Shown in pieces: positions 24,793 through 33,920 of a stretch of DNA of 64,000 bases (position 1 is the first letter of the stretch; each line of letters starts with the position of its first letter). The stretch is from Variovorax sp. PMC12 (GTDB lineage: Bacteria > Pseudomonadota > Gammaproteobacteria > Burkholderiales > Burkholderiaceae_C), in NCBI RefSeq assembly GCF_003019815.1, contig NZ_CP027774.1:1077941-1141940 (forward strand), in the 5' to 3' direction. The notes beneath the pieces were generated by a model, which worked only from the letters and a program-made list of their open reading frames with translations, was not told the origin of the DNA and ran no database searches. The translations under genes and the position numbers were made by a program.

Positions 24793-26511
24793 CTACTGCG
24801 TGAAATTGTCTTTGAGCAGATCGATGACGTCTGACGAGCGTCCGCTCAGGACGGCCTTGGCCGAATACAGCATGGTGCCTGCGACCTGGGCGAATTCCAC
24901 CTTCGGCGGCATCACCAGTTCGGTCCGGTTGACGCTCACGTCCAGCAAAGCGGGGCCGGGATGCGCGAGGAACGCGCGCACCGCATCGGGCAGATCCTCA
25001 GCGCGCTCGACCTTCTGCCCGTAGAAGCCGATCACCTCTGCCAGCCGGGCGAAGTCGGGGTTGAGCAGGTCGGTGTAGTTGTCGAGCAGGCCTTCGACCT
25101 TCTGCTCCAGCTCGACGAAGTTGAGGCTCGCGTTGTTGTAGACCACCACCTTGATCGGCAGCTTCTCCTGCACGGCGGTCATCAGGTCGCCGAGCAGCAT
25201 CGCGATGCCGCCGTCGCCCGAAAGTGAAATGACCTGGCGCCCGGGATAGGCCTTCTGCGCGCCAAGAGCCTGAGGCATGGCATTGGCCATGGTGCCGTGC
25301 AGCAGGCTCACCAGGGTGCGCCGGCGTCCGTTCATCGTCAGGTGGCGCAGCGACCACACCATCGGGCTGCCGCCGTCCGCCGTGAAGATCGCATCGTCAG
25401 CGGCCATCTCGTCGATGACGCGCGTCAGGTGCTGCGGATGAATCAGGCCTTCCTTGCCCGGACGCTCGTCGCGGCGCAGCGTTTCCACCGCCTCTTTCCT
25501 GTGGCGCAGACAATCATCGAGAAAGCTTCGGTCGCTGCGCTCTTCCAGCAGCGGAATGAGCGCCTCGATGGTGGCGGCCACGTCGCCGACCAGCCCCAGC
25601 GCCACGGGATGGCGCCGCCCGAGGTGGCTGCCGTCGATATCGATCTGCGCGATGGTGGCCTTGGCCGGGTAGAACTGGCTCCACGCGAAGTCGGCGCCGA
25701 GCAGCAGCAAGGTGTCGCACTCCTGCAAGGCGCGGTAGCCCGACTCGACACCGAAGATGCCGGTCATGCCCATGTTGAAGGGGTTGTCGTACTCCACGAA
25801 ATCCTTGGCGCGGGAGGTGTGCGCGATCGGTGCCTTCAGGCATTGCCCCAGTGCGAGCAGCATCTCGTGCGCGCCTTCGCAGCCGTGGCCGGCGTAGATC
25901 GCGATCTTGCGTCCCTTGCCGAGCAGCGCGGCCAGCTGCGACAGCTCCGCATCGTTCGGCCGCAGCACCGGCCTGGCTCGGTGCACCGCGTACGTCAGGC
26001 CTTCCTTCACCTCGGTCTGCGCGATGTCGCTCGGCAGGATGATCACCGCCACGCCCTTGCGCGAGAGGGCCGCCTGTGCCGCGAGCGCAGTGAGCCGCTG
26101 CGCCTGTTCGGCCGAGTACACCTGTTCGCAGAACACGGTACAGCTCGCGTAGAGCGACTTGAAGTCGACCTCCTGGGGGAATTCCATGCCCAGCTCGGTC
26201 GTGACAACCTGGCTGGCGATCAGCACCACAGGCGCGCGATTGCGGTTTGCCTCGAACACGCCGTTGATGAAATGCAGGCCGCCCGGGCCGCAGGAGCCGG
26301 CACAGGCCGTGAGTTCGCCTGTCAGGTAGGACTCGGCACCGGCGGCGAATGCGGCCGCCTCTTCATGCCGCACGTGGACCCATTCGATGTCGCTGCGGTG
26401 GATGGCATCGGTGACATGGTTCAGCGTGTCGCCGACGATGCCGTAGCAGCGCTTGATGCCCGCATGCTGAAGGGTTTCGACGACGAGTTCGGCGACTTTG
26501 CGTTGAGCCAT
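24793..26511 (-). CDS. poxB: Thiamine-diphosphate-dependent pyruvate oxidase/dehydrogenase, PoxB-like
   Basis: Likely oxidises pyruvate to acetate and CO2, passing electrons to quinone. The 572 residues (the same length as E. coli PoxB) have the three ThDP-enzyme domains: VVETLQHAGIKRCYGIVGD with the catalytic Glu in RHEEAAAFAA, a central FAD domain, and the ThDP motif GDGGIAMLLGDL ending in YNNASLNF. The start at 26511 has AGGA eight bases upstream and fits PoxB length; an ATG at 26544 sits inside a palindrome. Other ThDP oxidases cannot be fully excluded. It follows the TctAB genes on the same strand. Confidence 0.87.
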   Translation of the reverse strand: MAQRKVAELVVETLQHAGIKRCYGIVGDTLNHVTDAIHRSDIEWVHVRHEEAAAFAAGAESYLTGELTACAGSCGPGGLHFINGVFEANRNRAPVVLIASQVVTTELGMEFPQEVDFKSLYASCTVFCEQVYSAEQAQRLTALAAQAALSRKGVAVIILPSDIAQTEVKEGLTYAVHRARPVLRPNDAELSQLAALLGKGRKIAIYAGHGCEGAHEMLLALGQCLKAPIAHTSRAKDFVEYDNPFNMGMTGIFGVESGYRALQECDTLLLLGADFAWSQFYPAKATIAQIDIDGSHLGRRHPVALGLVGDVAATIEALIPLLEERSDRSFLDDCLRHRKEAVETLRRDERPGKEGLIHPQHLTRVIDEMAADDAIFTADGGSPMVWSLRHLTMNGRRRTLVSLLHGTMANAMPQALGAQKAYPGRQVISLSGDGGIAMLLGDLMTAVQEKLPIKVVVYNNASLNFVELEQKVEGLLDNYTDLLNPDFARLAEVIGFYGQKVERAEDLPDAVRAFLAHPGPALLDVSVNRTELVMPPKVEFAQVAGTMLYSAKAVLSGRSSDVIDLLKDNFTQ

Positions 26512-26536
26512 GGAGAGGGTCCTGGGGGGCGTTGTC

Positions 26537-26552
26537 TCAGGCATATGCCTGA
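26537..26552. promoter_or_regulatory. 16-bp perfect palindrome upstream of poxB
   Basis: TCAGGCATATGCCTGA, a perfect palindrome, lies 26 bases upstream of the preferred poxB start and contains the alternative ATG at 26544. It looks like a repressor or activator operator. The cognate protein is unknown. Confidence 0.55.
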
Positions 26553-26660
26553 TCCCAGGAGGCTATGGCCACGGCGCGAAGACACCGTCGGCAGGCGTCG
26601 GCAGCGCCGGTAGGATGGCGCCGCACCGGCCCGCGAAGGCCGATGCTGCGCCACATCAGT

Positions 26661-28163
26661 TCACTTCGCCTCGATGGCGACTCCTCTCTTGCGCGCCTGG
26701 AAGACGAACGAGACAACCTGCCAGGCCACGAAGACCGCGATCAGGCTCAGCAGCGTGCCGCTGATGGGGCGGGTCACGAAGGCGCCGAAGCTGCCGCGGC
26801 TCAGCAGCATCGCGCGGCGGAAGTTTTCCTCCAGCATCGGGCCGAGGATGAAGCCGAGCATCAGCGGCGCCGCATCGAGCTCCAGGCGCATGAACATGTA
26901 GCCCATGAAGCCGAAGGCGGCCGTGATGAAGACGTCTTCCAGGTTGTTGTTCACGCTGTAGGTGCCGATGCAGCAGAAGAACAGGATCGACGGAAACAGC
27001 ACGGCGTACGGGATCTTGAACACCGACAGCCAGTACCGCACCAGCGGCACGTTCAGCACGAGCAGGAAGACATTGCCGATCCACATGCTGGCGACCAGGC
27101 CCCAGAACAGGTCGGGATGGCTGCCGATCATGTTCGGCCCCGGCTGGATGCCCTTGATGATGAAGGCGGCCAGCATCAGCGCCATCACGGCGTTCTCCGG
27201 AATGCCGATGCTCATCAGCGGAATGAAGCTCGTGCGTGCGGCGGCTTCGTCGGCAGCGGCCTGTCCGGCCACGCCTTCGATGCAGCCGGAGCCGATCTCG
27301 TGCTTGTACTTGCTGACCTTCTTGTCGATCGCGTAGGCCGCGAACTGCGCGATGGTGGGGCCGCCGCCGGGCAGGATGCCCAGGAAGGAGCCGATCACGC
27401 TGCCGCGCAGCGCGCTGGGGATGATCCGCATGAACTCGGCCCGGGTCGGGATGAGATTGATCTTGCCGTTGAAAGGCGAGCGCTCTTCACGCGAATCGAG
27501 ATTCTTCGTGATCTCGGCGATGCCGAAGCAGCCCAGCGCAATGCTCACGATGCCGACGCCGTCCACAAGGAAAGGCAGGTCCATGGTGAAGCGCTGTGCG
27601 CCGCTGTTGACGTCGGTGCCGATCGTTCCCAGCAGCACGCCGATCATGCACATGGCCAGGCCGTTGAGCAGGCTGCCCGTGGTGACGAAGCTCACGCACA
27701 CGAAACCCACCAGCATCATCGCGACGTAGTCGGCGGGGCCGAACAGGAAGGCGACCTCGCCGAGCACCGGAGCCAGGAAGGTCAGCACCAGGATGGCGAC
27801 CGTGCCGCCGATGAAACTGGAGAAGCCCGCGGTGAATAGCGCCAGCCCCGTCTGCCCCTTGAGCGTCATCGCGTACCCGTCGATACACGCCACGATGCTG
27901 CTGGCGTGCGGGATCTTCATCGTGATGGCACTCACGCTGTCGCCGTACTGCGCGCCGTAGTAGATGCCGGCGAGCATGATGAGCGCGCCGGTCGTGGGAA
28001 TGGAGTACGTCAGCGGCAGCAGCAGGCTGATGGTCGCCAGCGGCCCGAGGCCGGGCAGCAGGCCCACCAGCGTACCCACGGTGCAGCCGATGGCGCAGAA
28101 CATCAGGTTCTGCCACGTCAGGGCATGCGAAAAGCCGAATGCGAGATTGTTCAGGACTTCCAT
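26661..28163 (-). CDS. tctA: Tripartite tricarboxylate transporter large permease TctA (first pair)
   Basis: 500-residue membrane protein with about 11-12 helices. TctA signatures are GTLVGLLPGLGPLATISLLLPL, IYYGAQYGDSVSAITMKIPH and ILPGGGPTIAQFAAYAIDKK. With TctB and a periplasmic TctC it imports carboxylates such as citrate, driven by an ion gradient. It starts 10 bases after tctB. No TctC gene lies in this region, so the binding protein must be encoded elsewhere. It shares its family and layout with the second pair just upstream. Confidence 0.94.
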   Translation of the reverse strand: MEVLNNLAFGFSHALTWQNLMFCAIGCTVGTLVGLLPGLGPLATISLLLPLTYSIPTTGALIMLAGIYYGAQYGDSVSAITMKIPHASSIVACIDGYAMTLKGQTGLALFTAGFSSFIGGTVAILVLTFLAPVLGEVAFLFGPADYVAMMLVGFVCVSFVTTGSLLNGLAMCMIGVLLGTIGTDVNSGAQRFTMDLPFLVDGVGIVSIALGCFGIAEITKNLDSREERSPFNGKINLIPTRAEFMRIIPSALRGSVIGSFLGILPGGGPTIAQFAAYAIDKKVSKYKHEIGSGCIEGVAGQAAADEAAARTSFIPLMSIGIPENAVMALMLAAFIIKGIQPGPNMIGSHPDLFWGLVASMWIGNVFLLVLNVPLVRYWLSVFKIPYAVLFPSILFFCCIGTYSVNNNLEDVFITAAFGFMGYMFMRLELDAAPLMLGFILGPMLEENFRRAMLLSRGSFGAFVTRPISGTLLSLIAVFVAWQVVSFVFQARKRGVAIEAK

Positions 28164-28173
28164 GATCGTCGCC

Positions 28174-28596
28174 TCAGAAGAGTGGCAGGTTCAGGCCGAG
28201 GAGCTTCTGCAGCGCCAGCGCCATCACGATCAGGCCGGCCGAGACCTTGACGTTGCGCACCCACGAGTACGAGCTGCCTGCGAACGCCGAGCAGAACACC
28301 ATGAAGACGATGCCCGCGATCATGTTCAGGAAGGTGGAAATCAGCGCGAACCCGCAGAGGCTTCCGAGGATGAGCGAGATGTTCTTGAAGTTGAAGTCGA
28401 GCTTCACCGGCGCGACGAAGAACGACCGGATCACGGTCGACACGCCGATCACCAGCAGCATCGCACTGACCATGGCCGGGAACAATCCCGGTCCTGCGCG
28501 ACTCAAGTCTCCAATGGGGTAGCGAAGCGCCGTGAGGCCGAAGGCCAGCGCGATTGCCATGAGGAAGAGTCCTCTGACAAGGTTCCTGTTTTTCAT
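28174..28596 (-). CDS. tctB: Tripartite tricarboxylate transporter small permease TctB (first pair)
   Basis: 140 residues with four predicted helices: FLMAIALAFGLTALRYPIGD, the GPGLFPAMVSAMLLVIGV segment that marks TctB, and two C-terminal helices. It is the small subunit of the TctAB carrier and lies 10 bases before tctA. About 190 bases separate it from the upstream tctA of the second pair, so it may have its own promoter there. Confidence 0.9.
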   Translation of the reverse strand: MKNRNLVRGLFLMAIALAFGLTALRYPIGDLSRAGPGLFPAMVSAMLLVIGVSTVIRSFFVAPVKLDFNFKNISLILGSLCGFALISTFLNMIAGIVFMVFCSAFAGSSYSWVRNVKVSAGLIVMALALQKLLGLNLPLF

Positions 28597-28752
28597 AGTT
28601 CCCGATTTACTGGGTTGTCCAAAGTCACCGGCGCGGACAACTCCGCCCCGGCCCCGTCTCCATCCGGGTGGAACCCGGACGAACGGATGCTCTCGGGCGT
28701 ACCTGAGCGTTGTCTGACGCCGCCGTAAGGGGAACTACGTATCTCTCGGTGA

Positions 28753-28776
28753 GCGCAAGCCCGCGCGGGCTTGCGC
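28753..28776 (-). terminator. 24-base perfect hairpin downstream of the second tctA
   Basis: GCGCAAGCCCGC followed directly by its reverse complement GCGGGCTTGCGC, 10 bases past the tctA stop at 28787. No T-run follows in the direction of transcription, so it may act as an RNA-stabilising or rho-linked structure rather than a classical terminator. It separates the two TctBA pairs. Confidence 0.45.
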
Positions 28777-28786
28777 CGCTGCTCTT

Positions 28787-30313
28787 CTATACGGTCACGC
28801 TCCTCGCGGCGTCCAGCGTGCGCTTGGCACGCATCGCCTTGCGCACCGTGGACCAGGCTGCCCAGGCCAGCATCGCGGCGGTGCATGCCAGCAGCGAGGC
28901 ACTGATGGGGCGTTCGACGAAGACCATGGCGTCACCGCGCGACAGCAGCATGGCGCGGCGCAGATGTTCCTCCAGCATCGGCCCCAGGATATAGCCCAGC
29001 AACAGCGGCGCCGGCTCGAAGCGCAGCACCATCAATGCGTAGCCCATGATGCCGAGGGCGGCCACCGCATAGATGTCGACGGCGTTGTTGTTGACGCTGT
29101 ATACCCCGAGCGCCACGAACACCAGAATGGCCGGATACATCCACGCGAAGGGAATGCGAAGCAGCGCGACCCACAAGCCGATGGTCGGCAGGTTCAGCAC
29201 CACCAGCATGATGTTGCCGATGGCAAAGCTCACCACCAGGCCCCAGAAGAGGTCGGGCTGCTCGGTGATCAGCATGGGCCCGGGCTGGATGCCGTGGATG
29301 ATCAGCGCACCCAGCATCACGGCCATGACCGCGTCGCCGGGAATGCCCAGCGACAGCGAAGGCACGAAGGCCGTCTGCGCCGAGGCGTTGTTGGCAGATT
29401 CGGGGGCGGTGATGCCTTCGATGGCACCGTGGCCGAACCGGCTCGGGTCCTTGGCCACTTTCTTCTCGATCGCATACGACATGAACGCCGCGATCGACGG
29501 CCCCACGCCGGGCAGTGCCCCCAGCGCCGAGCCCAACGCCGAGCCGCGCACCATCGGCTTGATCGTGGCCCTGAACTCGCCCGACGTGGGCACCATCGAC
29601 CTGAGCGTGACCTTCTCGGGCTTCTGGTTGGTGTCGGCCGAGTTGATGCAGCGCACCACCTCCGCGACGCCGAACAGACCCATGGCCAGCGCGATCAGGT
29701 TGATGCCGTCCATCAGTTCGGGCACGTCGAAGCTGAAGCGCGCGACACCCGAATTGACATCGGTCCCGACCATGCCCAGCAGCAGGCCGAACACCACCAT
29801 GCACAGGCCCTTGGCGGGCGATCCGGAAGTCATGGAGGAGGCTGCGACCAGGCCCAGCACCATCATCGAGAAGAACTCGGCCGGCCCGAACTTCAGTCCG
29901 ATGCCGGCGATGACCGGCGAGAAGAGCACGAGCAGGATCAGGCCCGACATCGCGCCGACCAGCGACGCGATGGTGGTCACGAACAGCGCGACACCCGCCT
30001 TGCCTTTCCTGGCCATCGGATAGCCGTCAAGGCAGGTGACCGCCGATGACGGCGTGCCCGGCAGGTTCAACAGAATGGAGGCGGTCGAGCCGCCGTACTG
30101 CGCGCCGTAGTAGACGCCGGCGAGCATGATGATCGCCGCGGTCGGCGGCATGTGATAAGTCAGCGGCAGCAGCAGCGAGATCGCGGCCAGCGCGCCGATG
30201 CCGGGCAGCACGCCGACCACGGTTCCGAGCAGGACCCCGAAGAAGCAGTAGGCGAGCGTGATGGGTTCGGCGGCGACTTGCAGGCCGAGCCAGAGATTGC
30301 TGAGAAGGTCCAT
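28787..30313 (-). CDS. tctA: Tripartite tricarboxylate transporter large permease TctA (second pair)
   Basis: 508-residue membrane permease of the same family as the TctA at 26661-28163, with signatures VVGVLPGIGALAAISLLLPL, YYGAQYGGSTASILLNLPGT and ALPGVGPSIAAFMSYAIEKK. It follows its tctB by 13 bases. The two TctA proteins differ throughout, so they are old paralogs rather than a recent duplication, and probably carry different carboxylates. No TctC is adjacent. Confidence 0.94.
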   Translation of the reverse strand: MDLLSNLWLGLQVAAEPITLAYCFFGVLLGTVVGVLPGIGALAAISLLLPLTYHMPPTAAIIMLAGVYYGAQYGGSTASILLNLPGTPSSAVTCLDGYPMARKGKAGVALFVTTIASLVGAMSGLILLVLFSPVIAGIGLKFGPAEFFSMMVLGLVAASSMTSGSPAKGLCMVVFGLLLGMVGTDVNSGVARFSFDVPELMDGINLIALAMGLFGVAEVVRCINSADTNQKPEKVTLRSMVPTSGEFRATIKPMVRGSALGSALGALPGVGPSIAAFMSYAIEKKVAKDPSRFGHGAIEGITAPESANNASAQTAFVPSLSLGIPGDAVMAVMLGALIIHGIQPGPMLITEQPDLFWGLVVSFAIGNIMLVVLNLPTIGLWVALLRIPFAWMYPAILVFVALGVYSVNNNAVDIYAVAALGIMGYALMVLRFEPAPLLLGYILGPMLEEHLRRAMLLSRGDAMVFVERPISASLLACTAAMLAWAAWSTVRKAMRAKRTLDAARSVTV

Positions 30314-30326
30314 GGAATGTCGAGAG

Positions 30327-30773
30327 TCAGTTGCCCCAGGGCCAGATGGGCAGGGTCATTTGCAGGGCCAGGGGAAAGATCAGCGTGGTGAGCACGGCCA
30401 CCACGGCGCAGACGACCAGCCGGGTGCGCAGGCCCATGGCCGAAGGCATCAGGGCCAGCAGCGCGGCCAGCGCGGAGGCGAGCACCACGCCGACGCGCGG
30501 CAGGGTCCAGGCGAACACCAGGAGACTGGCGATGGTCCAGGCCAGGTTGCTCCACTGCACGGCGACGGCCGCACCGCGGCGCCACCAGGCGGGCAAGGCC
30601 ACCAGCAGCCCCAGCACCGCCAGTGTCCAGCCGAGCACCACGGGGAAATAGCCCGGCCCCATGCGCGACGCGCTGCCGAAGTTGTAGGTGCTGCCGTAAA
30701 GGGCGAAGAAAAGGCCGGCGGCGACCATCGCCAGCCCCCCGATCAGGTCGTGAATGTCTCTCGTGATTTTCAT
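30327..30773 (-). CDS. tctB: Tripartite tricarboxylate transporter small permease TctB (second pair)
   Basis: 148 residues with four helices, starting MKITRDIHDLIGGLAMVAAG and containing the ASRMGPGYFPVVLGWTLAVL segment diagnostic of TctB. The start at 30773 fits the family; the frame continues upstream into non-coding sequence. A 240-base gap separates it from the histidine kinase gene upstream and contains an inverted repeat that could be a regulator site. Confidence 0.9.
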   Translation of the reverse strand: MKITRDIHDLIGGLAMVAAGLFFALYGSTYNFGSASRMGPGYFPVVLGWTLAVLGLLVALPAWWRRGAAVAVQWSNLAWTIASLLVFAWTLPRVGVVLASALAALLALMPSAMGLRTRLVVCAVVAVLTTLIFPLALQMTLPIWPWGN

Positions 30774-30917
30774 GAAGCAGGCAATGGGTCCTCGGACCCT
30801 TGGATGGAACAGGTCGACGCGCGCAAGCGTCGGCGAAGCCCGCGCCGCGACGAGGCCGCGGCATCGGGCTGGTGGCAGCTTAGGTCGGGCTCCACGCCGG
30901 GGCGGCGGCGATTTGTA

Positions 30918-30959
30918 TTGCAATGTGTTGGGCCGCATCCCCGACACATCGCATTGCAA
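30918..30959. promoter_or_regulatory. Inverted repeat TTGCAATG / CATTGCAA upstream of tctB
   Basis: TTGCAATG at 30918-30925 and CATTGCAA at 30952-30959 are perfect arms separated by 26 bases, with weaker symmetry continuing inside (TGTGTTGGG against CCCCGACACA). It is 145-190 bases upstream of the second tctB and downstream of the two-component genes, so it could be a response-regulator or other operator site. Confidence 0.45.
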
Positions 30960-31013
30960 GACACTGCGCGCCCGTTGCCTTGCGGGCTGTTCCGGACGTG
31001 CCGGCCGCTGCGG

Positions 31014-32474
31014 CTACCCCGCGGTCCTGGGCAGGGTCAGCAGCGCTTCGAGGCCGCCTTCGCCGCGGTTGCGCAGCGTGATCGAGCCGTCATGCGCCAA
31101 CGCAATCGAGCGTGCGATCGACAGGCCGAGCCCGGTTCCGCCCGAGGCCAGGTTGCGGGATTCCTCCAGCCGCAAAAAGGGCTCGAAGACCTGCTCCAGC
31201 GAAGCCTCGGGAATGCCCGGACCGGCGTCCTCGATGCGGATGCGCAGTGCCTGCGCCGAATCATCGATGCGGACATGCGCCGCGCCGCCATAGCGGATCG
31301 CGTTCTCGATCAGGTTCTGCACGCAGCGCCGAAGGCTGCTGGCGTAGGCCGGCAGCGGCTCGCGCGCGTGGCCGTGCAGCGTGACGGTCCCGCCGGTCTC
31401 CTCGAAATCCGCACGCAGGCCCGCCAGCAGGCTGTTCACGTCCACCGATCGGCGGGGCTCGTTGTGGTCCGCGCCGCGGATGTAGTCCAGCGTCGACGAG
31501 ATCAGCGATTCCATGTCGCCCAGGTCCTTGCGGAACTTGTCCTGCATCTCTCCGGGCGGCAGGAACTCAGCGCGCAGCCGCAGGCGAGTGATGGGCGAGC
31601 GAAGATCGTGGGACACCGCCGCCAGGAAGCGCGTGCGTTCGCCGATGTCCTGGATCAGCCGCCGCTGCATGAGGTTGAACGTGCGGGCCGCCTGGTGCAC
31701 TTCGCGCGGTCCGCCTTCGGACAGCGGCGGGCTGTGCAGGTCGCGGCCCAGCGCATCCGCCGCTTCGGCCAGCCGGCGCAACGGCCTGAGCGCCAGGCGC
31801 ACCGCGACCAGCGCGATCGCGACGAACACCATGATGCGCAGCACATAGATGCGCAGCACGTAGTCGGCCACGATGCTGAAGGGCTTGGCCTCGATGCCAC
31901 CCTGCGCCTCGGACGCCACGACCTCGATCCACTGCGCGGCCTGGCCCGGCAACTGCAAAGCGATGCGGAAGTGACCGACCGGTTCGCGCGCGTTCAGCAA
32001 GGTCCAGGCGTTCGCCGACCGCCCGGTGTCGTCGGCCAGTTCGGCCGACAGCAGCGTGGCGTCGACTCCGCTGCCGAGCCGGTCGCTCAGCGACTGGCTC
32101 AGGATGTCCTGCACGGCTTCCAGCGTGTTGTCGGGACGCGGCGACTGCGGCATCGGCCCGTCCCGCAATGCGAGCCTGAAGCTTTCCGAGCCCAGTTGCG
32201 CCAGGGCCTGTGGCACCGCCTCCACCGGCATCGACCGCAGGACGCGCAGGGTGTCTGCCAGCTGGATCGACACCAGGCGAATCGGCATCTCCATCGCATG
32301 GCGGTAGCGCATGTCGAACCAGACCGAACTGGTCAATGCCTGCGCGGCCAGCATGCCCATCACGAGGATCAGCGCGAGCCTGCCTCCCAGCGATCGCGGC
32401 CACGGCAGCCAGCGCCGCCAACGCCCCTGCCCGGCCGCGTCGACGCTGCGCGCCTCAGCGCTCTTCGAGCGCAT
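31014..32474 (-). CDS. Sensor histidine kinase, EnvZ-like
   Basis: 486 residues. A first membrane helix (about 29-50), a periplasmic sensor region (about 50-210), a second helix (about 212-235), a HAMP linker, a HisKA with the phosphorylated His289 (AVSHDLRSPITRLRLRAEFL) and a HATPase with NLIENAIRYGG, DAGPGIPE and GTGLGLSIARSIAL. It overlaps the end of the response regulator gene by 20 bases, so the pair is coupled. Being next to the TctBA genes suggests it senses carboxylates, as TctDE systems do, but the sequence itself is of general EnvZ type. Confidence 0.92.
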   Translation of the reverse strand: MRSKSAEARSVDAAGQGRWRRWLPWPRSLGGRLALILVMGMLAAQALTSSVWFDMRYRHAMEMPIRLVSIQLADTLRVLRSMPVEAVPQALAQLGSESFRLALRDGPMPQSPRPDNTLEAVQDILSQSLSDRLGSGVDATLLSAELADDTGRSANAWTLLNAREPVGHFRIALQLPGQAAQWIEVVASEAQGGIEAKPFSIVADYVLRIYVLRIMVFVAIALVAVRLALRPLRRLAEAADALGRDLHSPPLSEGGPREVHQAARTFNLMQRRLIQDIGERTRFLAAVSHDLRSPITRLRLRAEFLPPGEMQDKFRKDLGDMESLISSTLDYIRGADHNEPRRSVDVNSLLAGLRADFEETGGTVTLHGHAREPLPAYASSLRRCVQNLIENAIRYGGAAHVRIDDSAQALRIRIEDAGPGIPEASLEQVFEPFLRLEESRNLASGGTGLGLSIARSIALAHDGSITLRNRGEGGLEALLTLPRTAG

Positions 32475-33177
32475 CGACCGACATCACATAGCCCGCATGC
32501 CGCACCGTACGGATCATTCGCGGCATGCGCGCATCGTCCTGGAGGGTCACGCGCAGGCGGCTGATGCACACATCGATGGCCCGGTCGAACGGCGCGCGCT
32601 CCTTGCCGAAGGCATGCTCGATGAGGAAGTCGCGGCTCAGCGTGCGGTGCGCGTTCTGCAGCAGCAGGCGCAGCACCCGGTAGTCCGAGCCACCCAGCGA
32701 CAGGACCACCTGGCTGGGCGACAGCAGTTGATGCGTGCGGGTGTCGAGCTGCCACCCATCGAAGCGCACCGTCCGGGCGCTTTCGGCCTCGCACGGGGGC
32801 GGAAAGCTGCGAAGGCGTCGCAGCACGACCTTGATGCGTGCCAACAGCTCGCGCGGGTCGAAGGGCTTGGGCAAGTAGTCGTCCGCGCCCATCTCCAGGC
32901 CGATGATGCGATCGAGCAGTGCGCCGCGTGCCGTCAGAAGAATGACAGGAGGCCCGCCTTTGGCATGCAGGTCGCGGCACAGAGACAGTCCGTCCTCGCC
33001 GGGCATCATCACGTCGAGCACCACGAGCGAAATCGACTGCTGGCCGAGCTGCCGATGCATCTCCAGCCCGCTCGATGCGGCAGCTACCTTGTAGCCCGCG
33101 TTGCTCAGATAGTCCGACAGCAGTTGCCGGATGTCGACATCGTCGTCGACGACAAGAATTCGTTCAATCGCTTGCAT
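32455..33177 (-). CDS. OmpR-family response regulator
   Basis: 240 residues: a receiver domain with phosphorylated Asp55 (VVLDVMMPGEDGLSL), acidic residues in LVVDDDVD and a conserved lysine in PKPFDPREL, then a winged-helix DNA-binding domain (about 140-235; LLLQNAHRTLSRDFLIEHAF, RAIDVCISRLR, IRTVRHAGYVM). The start at 33177 matches the family; the open frame continues upstream through non-coding sequence. Partner of the adjacent kinase; the likely targets are the TctBA genes downstream. Confidence 0.93.
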   Translation of the reverse strand: MQAIERILVVDDDVDIRQLLSDYLSNAGYKVAAASSGLEMHRQLGQQSISLVVLDVMMPGEDGLSLCRDLHAKGGPPVILLTARGALLDRIIGLEMGADDYLPKPFDPRELLARIKVVLRRLRSFPPPCEAESARTVRFDGWQLDTRTHQLLSPSQVVLSLGGSDYRVLRLLLQNAHRTLSRDFLIEHAFGKERAPFDRAIDVCISRLRVTLQDDARMPRMIRTVRHAGYVMSVDALEER

Positions 33178-33298
33178 GGACAGGGGGGACGGGCGTTGAA
33201 GCAATGGCCCTGACGACGCCGAGACCGGGTCGATGGATCGAGTGCGCTGGAAAGCGCGACCATTTTCAACCGCGCCGCGCGGGCGGCGGCCTACGCCC

Positions 33299-33607
33299 CT
33301 ATGTCTTTGAGGGCGACCGGCTTGCGTGGCTGCCGCGTCTGTGTGATTGCAGATTGGCCAGGTGCACCTGCATGCCCGTGCTTTCCTGCTGTTCATGCAG
33401 CCACTGCACCAGACGCTCGGCACGCGTGACACCGATGCCTCGCACCGGATACCACCAGGTCGTTCCGGTGTCGTTGATCCGTTGCACCAATTGCCCGAGC
33501 GTGCCGAAGCCGGCCTGCTCAAGCCGTTCGGACAACAGCGGATCGAACCACGCGGCCACGCTGTCGTGTGCCTGAGGTACGTTGTCGAGCGATTGAAGCG
33601 TGTCCAT
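33299..33607 (-). pseudogene. Integrase-associated domain fragment (DUF3701-like), catalytic part missing
   Basis: A 102-residue reading from ATG 33607 contains AAWFDPLLSERLEQAGFGTL, then GQLVQRINDTGTTWWYPVRG and IGVTRAERLVQWLHEQ. This resembles the DUF3701 domain found in the N-terminal half of some beta- and gammaproteobacterial tyrosine recombinases (pattern: WL.P..A.RL..AG..TLG.L...IN..G..WW). No Arg-His-Arg-Tyr catalytic region follows, so it is most likely a remnant of a lost integrase. It could be a small stand-alone protein instead. Confidence 0.6.
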
Positions 33608-33920
33608 GCGATGTCCCTGCGCGATGTGTGACAGCCCCCGGAGCGCGGGTGTGATGGTTGGTGACCTGCGCGACCAGGGGATCGCATGCTTCTTTGCATG
33701 GCCCGTGCCAGACGCCGAAACGTTGATTCGCAAGGACATTTCTTGCGAGCCGCTGGGCGTGTGTCGTTGATTCAGGCAAATAGCGTGATCAATATTTGGA
33801 CACATGCATGTCGAGCGAGCAGGGTTTACCAGCGTGCGCTGTGCGGGCGGCGATTGACCGGGACGGCCGTCGTGTCAAATACCCGGACATCGTCCAATTC
33901 GCCAACATCAAGGAACGAGC
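33608..33920. other. Intergenic stretch, no supported gene
   Basis: About 310 bases between the integrase fragment and the AstE/AspA-like gene. The minus frame of the fragment stays open to 33805 but shows no recognisable domain there. Base composition around 33770-33800 is somewhat lower in GC than the neighbours. I see no clear terminator, repeat or RNA gene. Confidence 0.5.
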
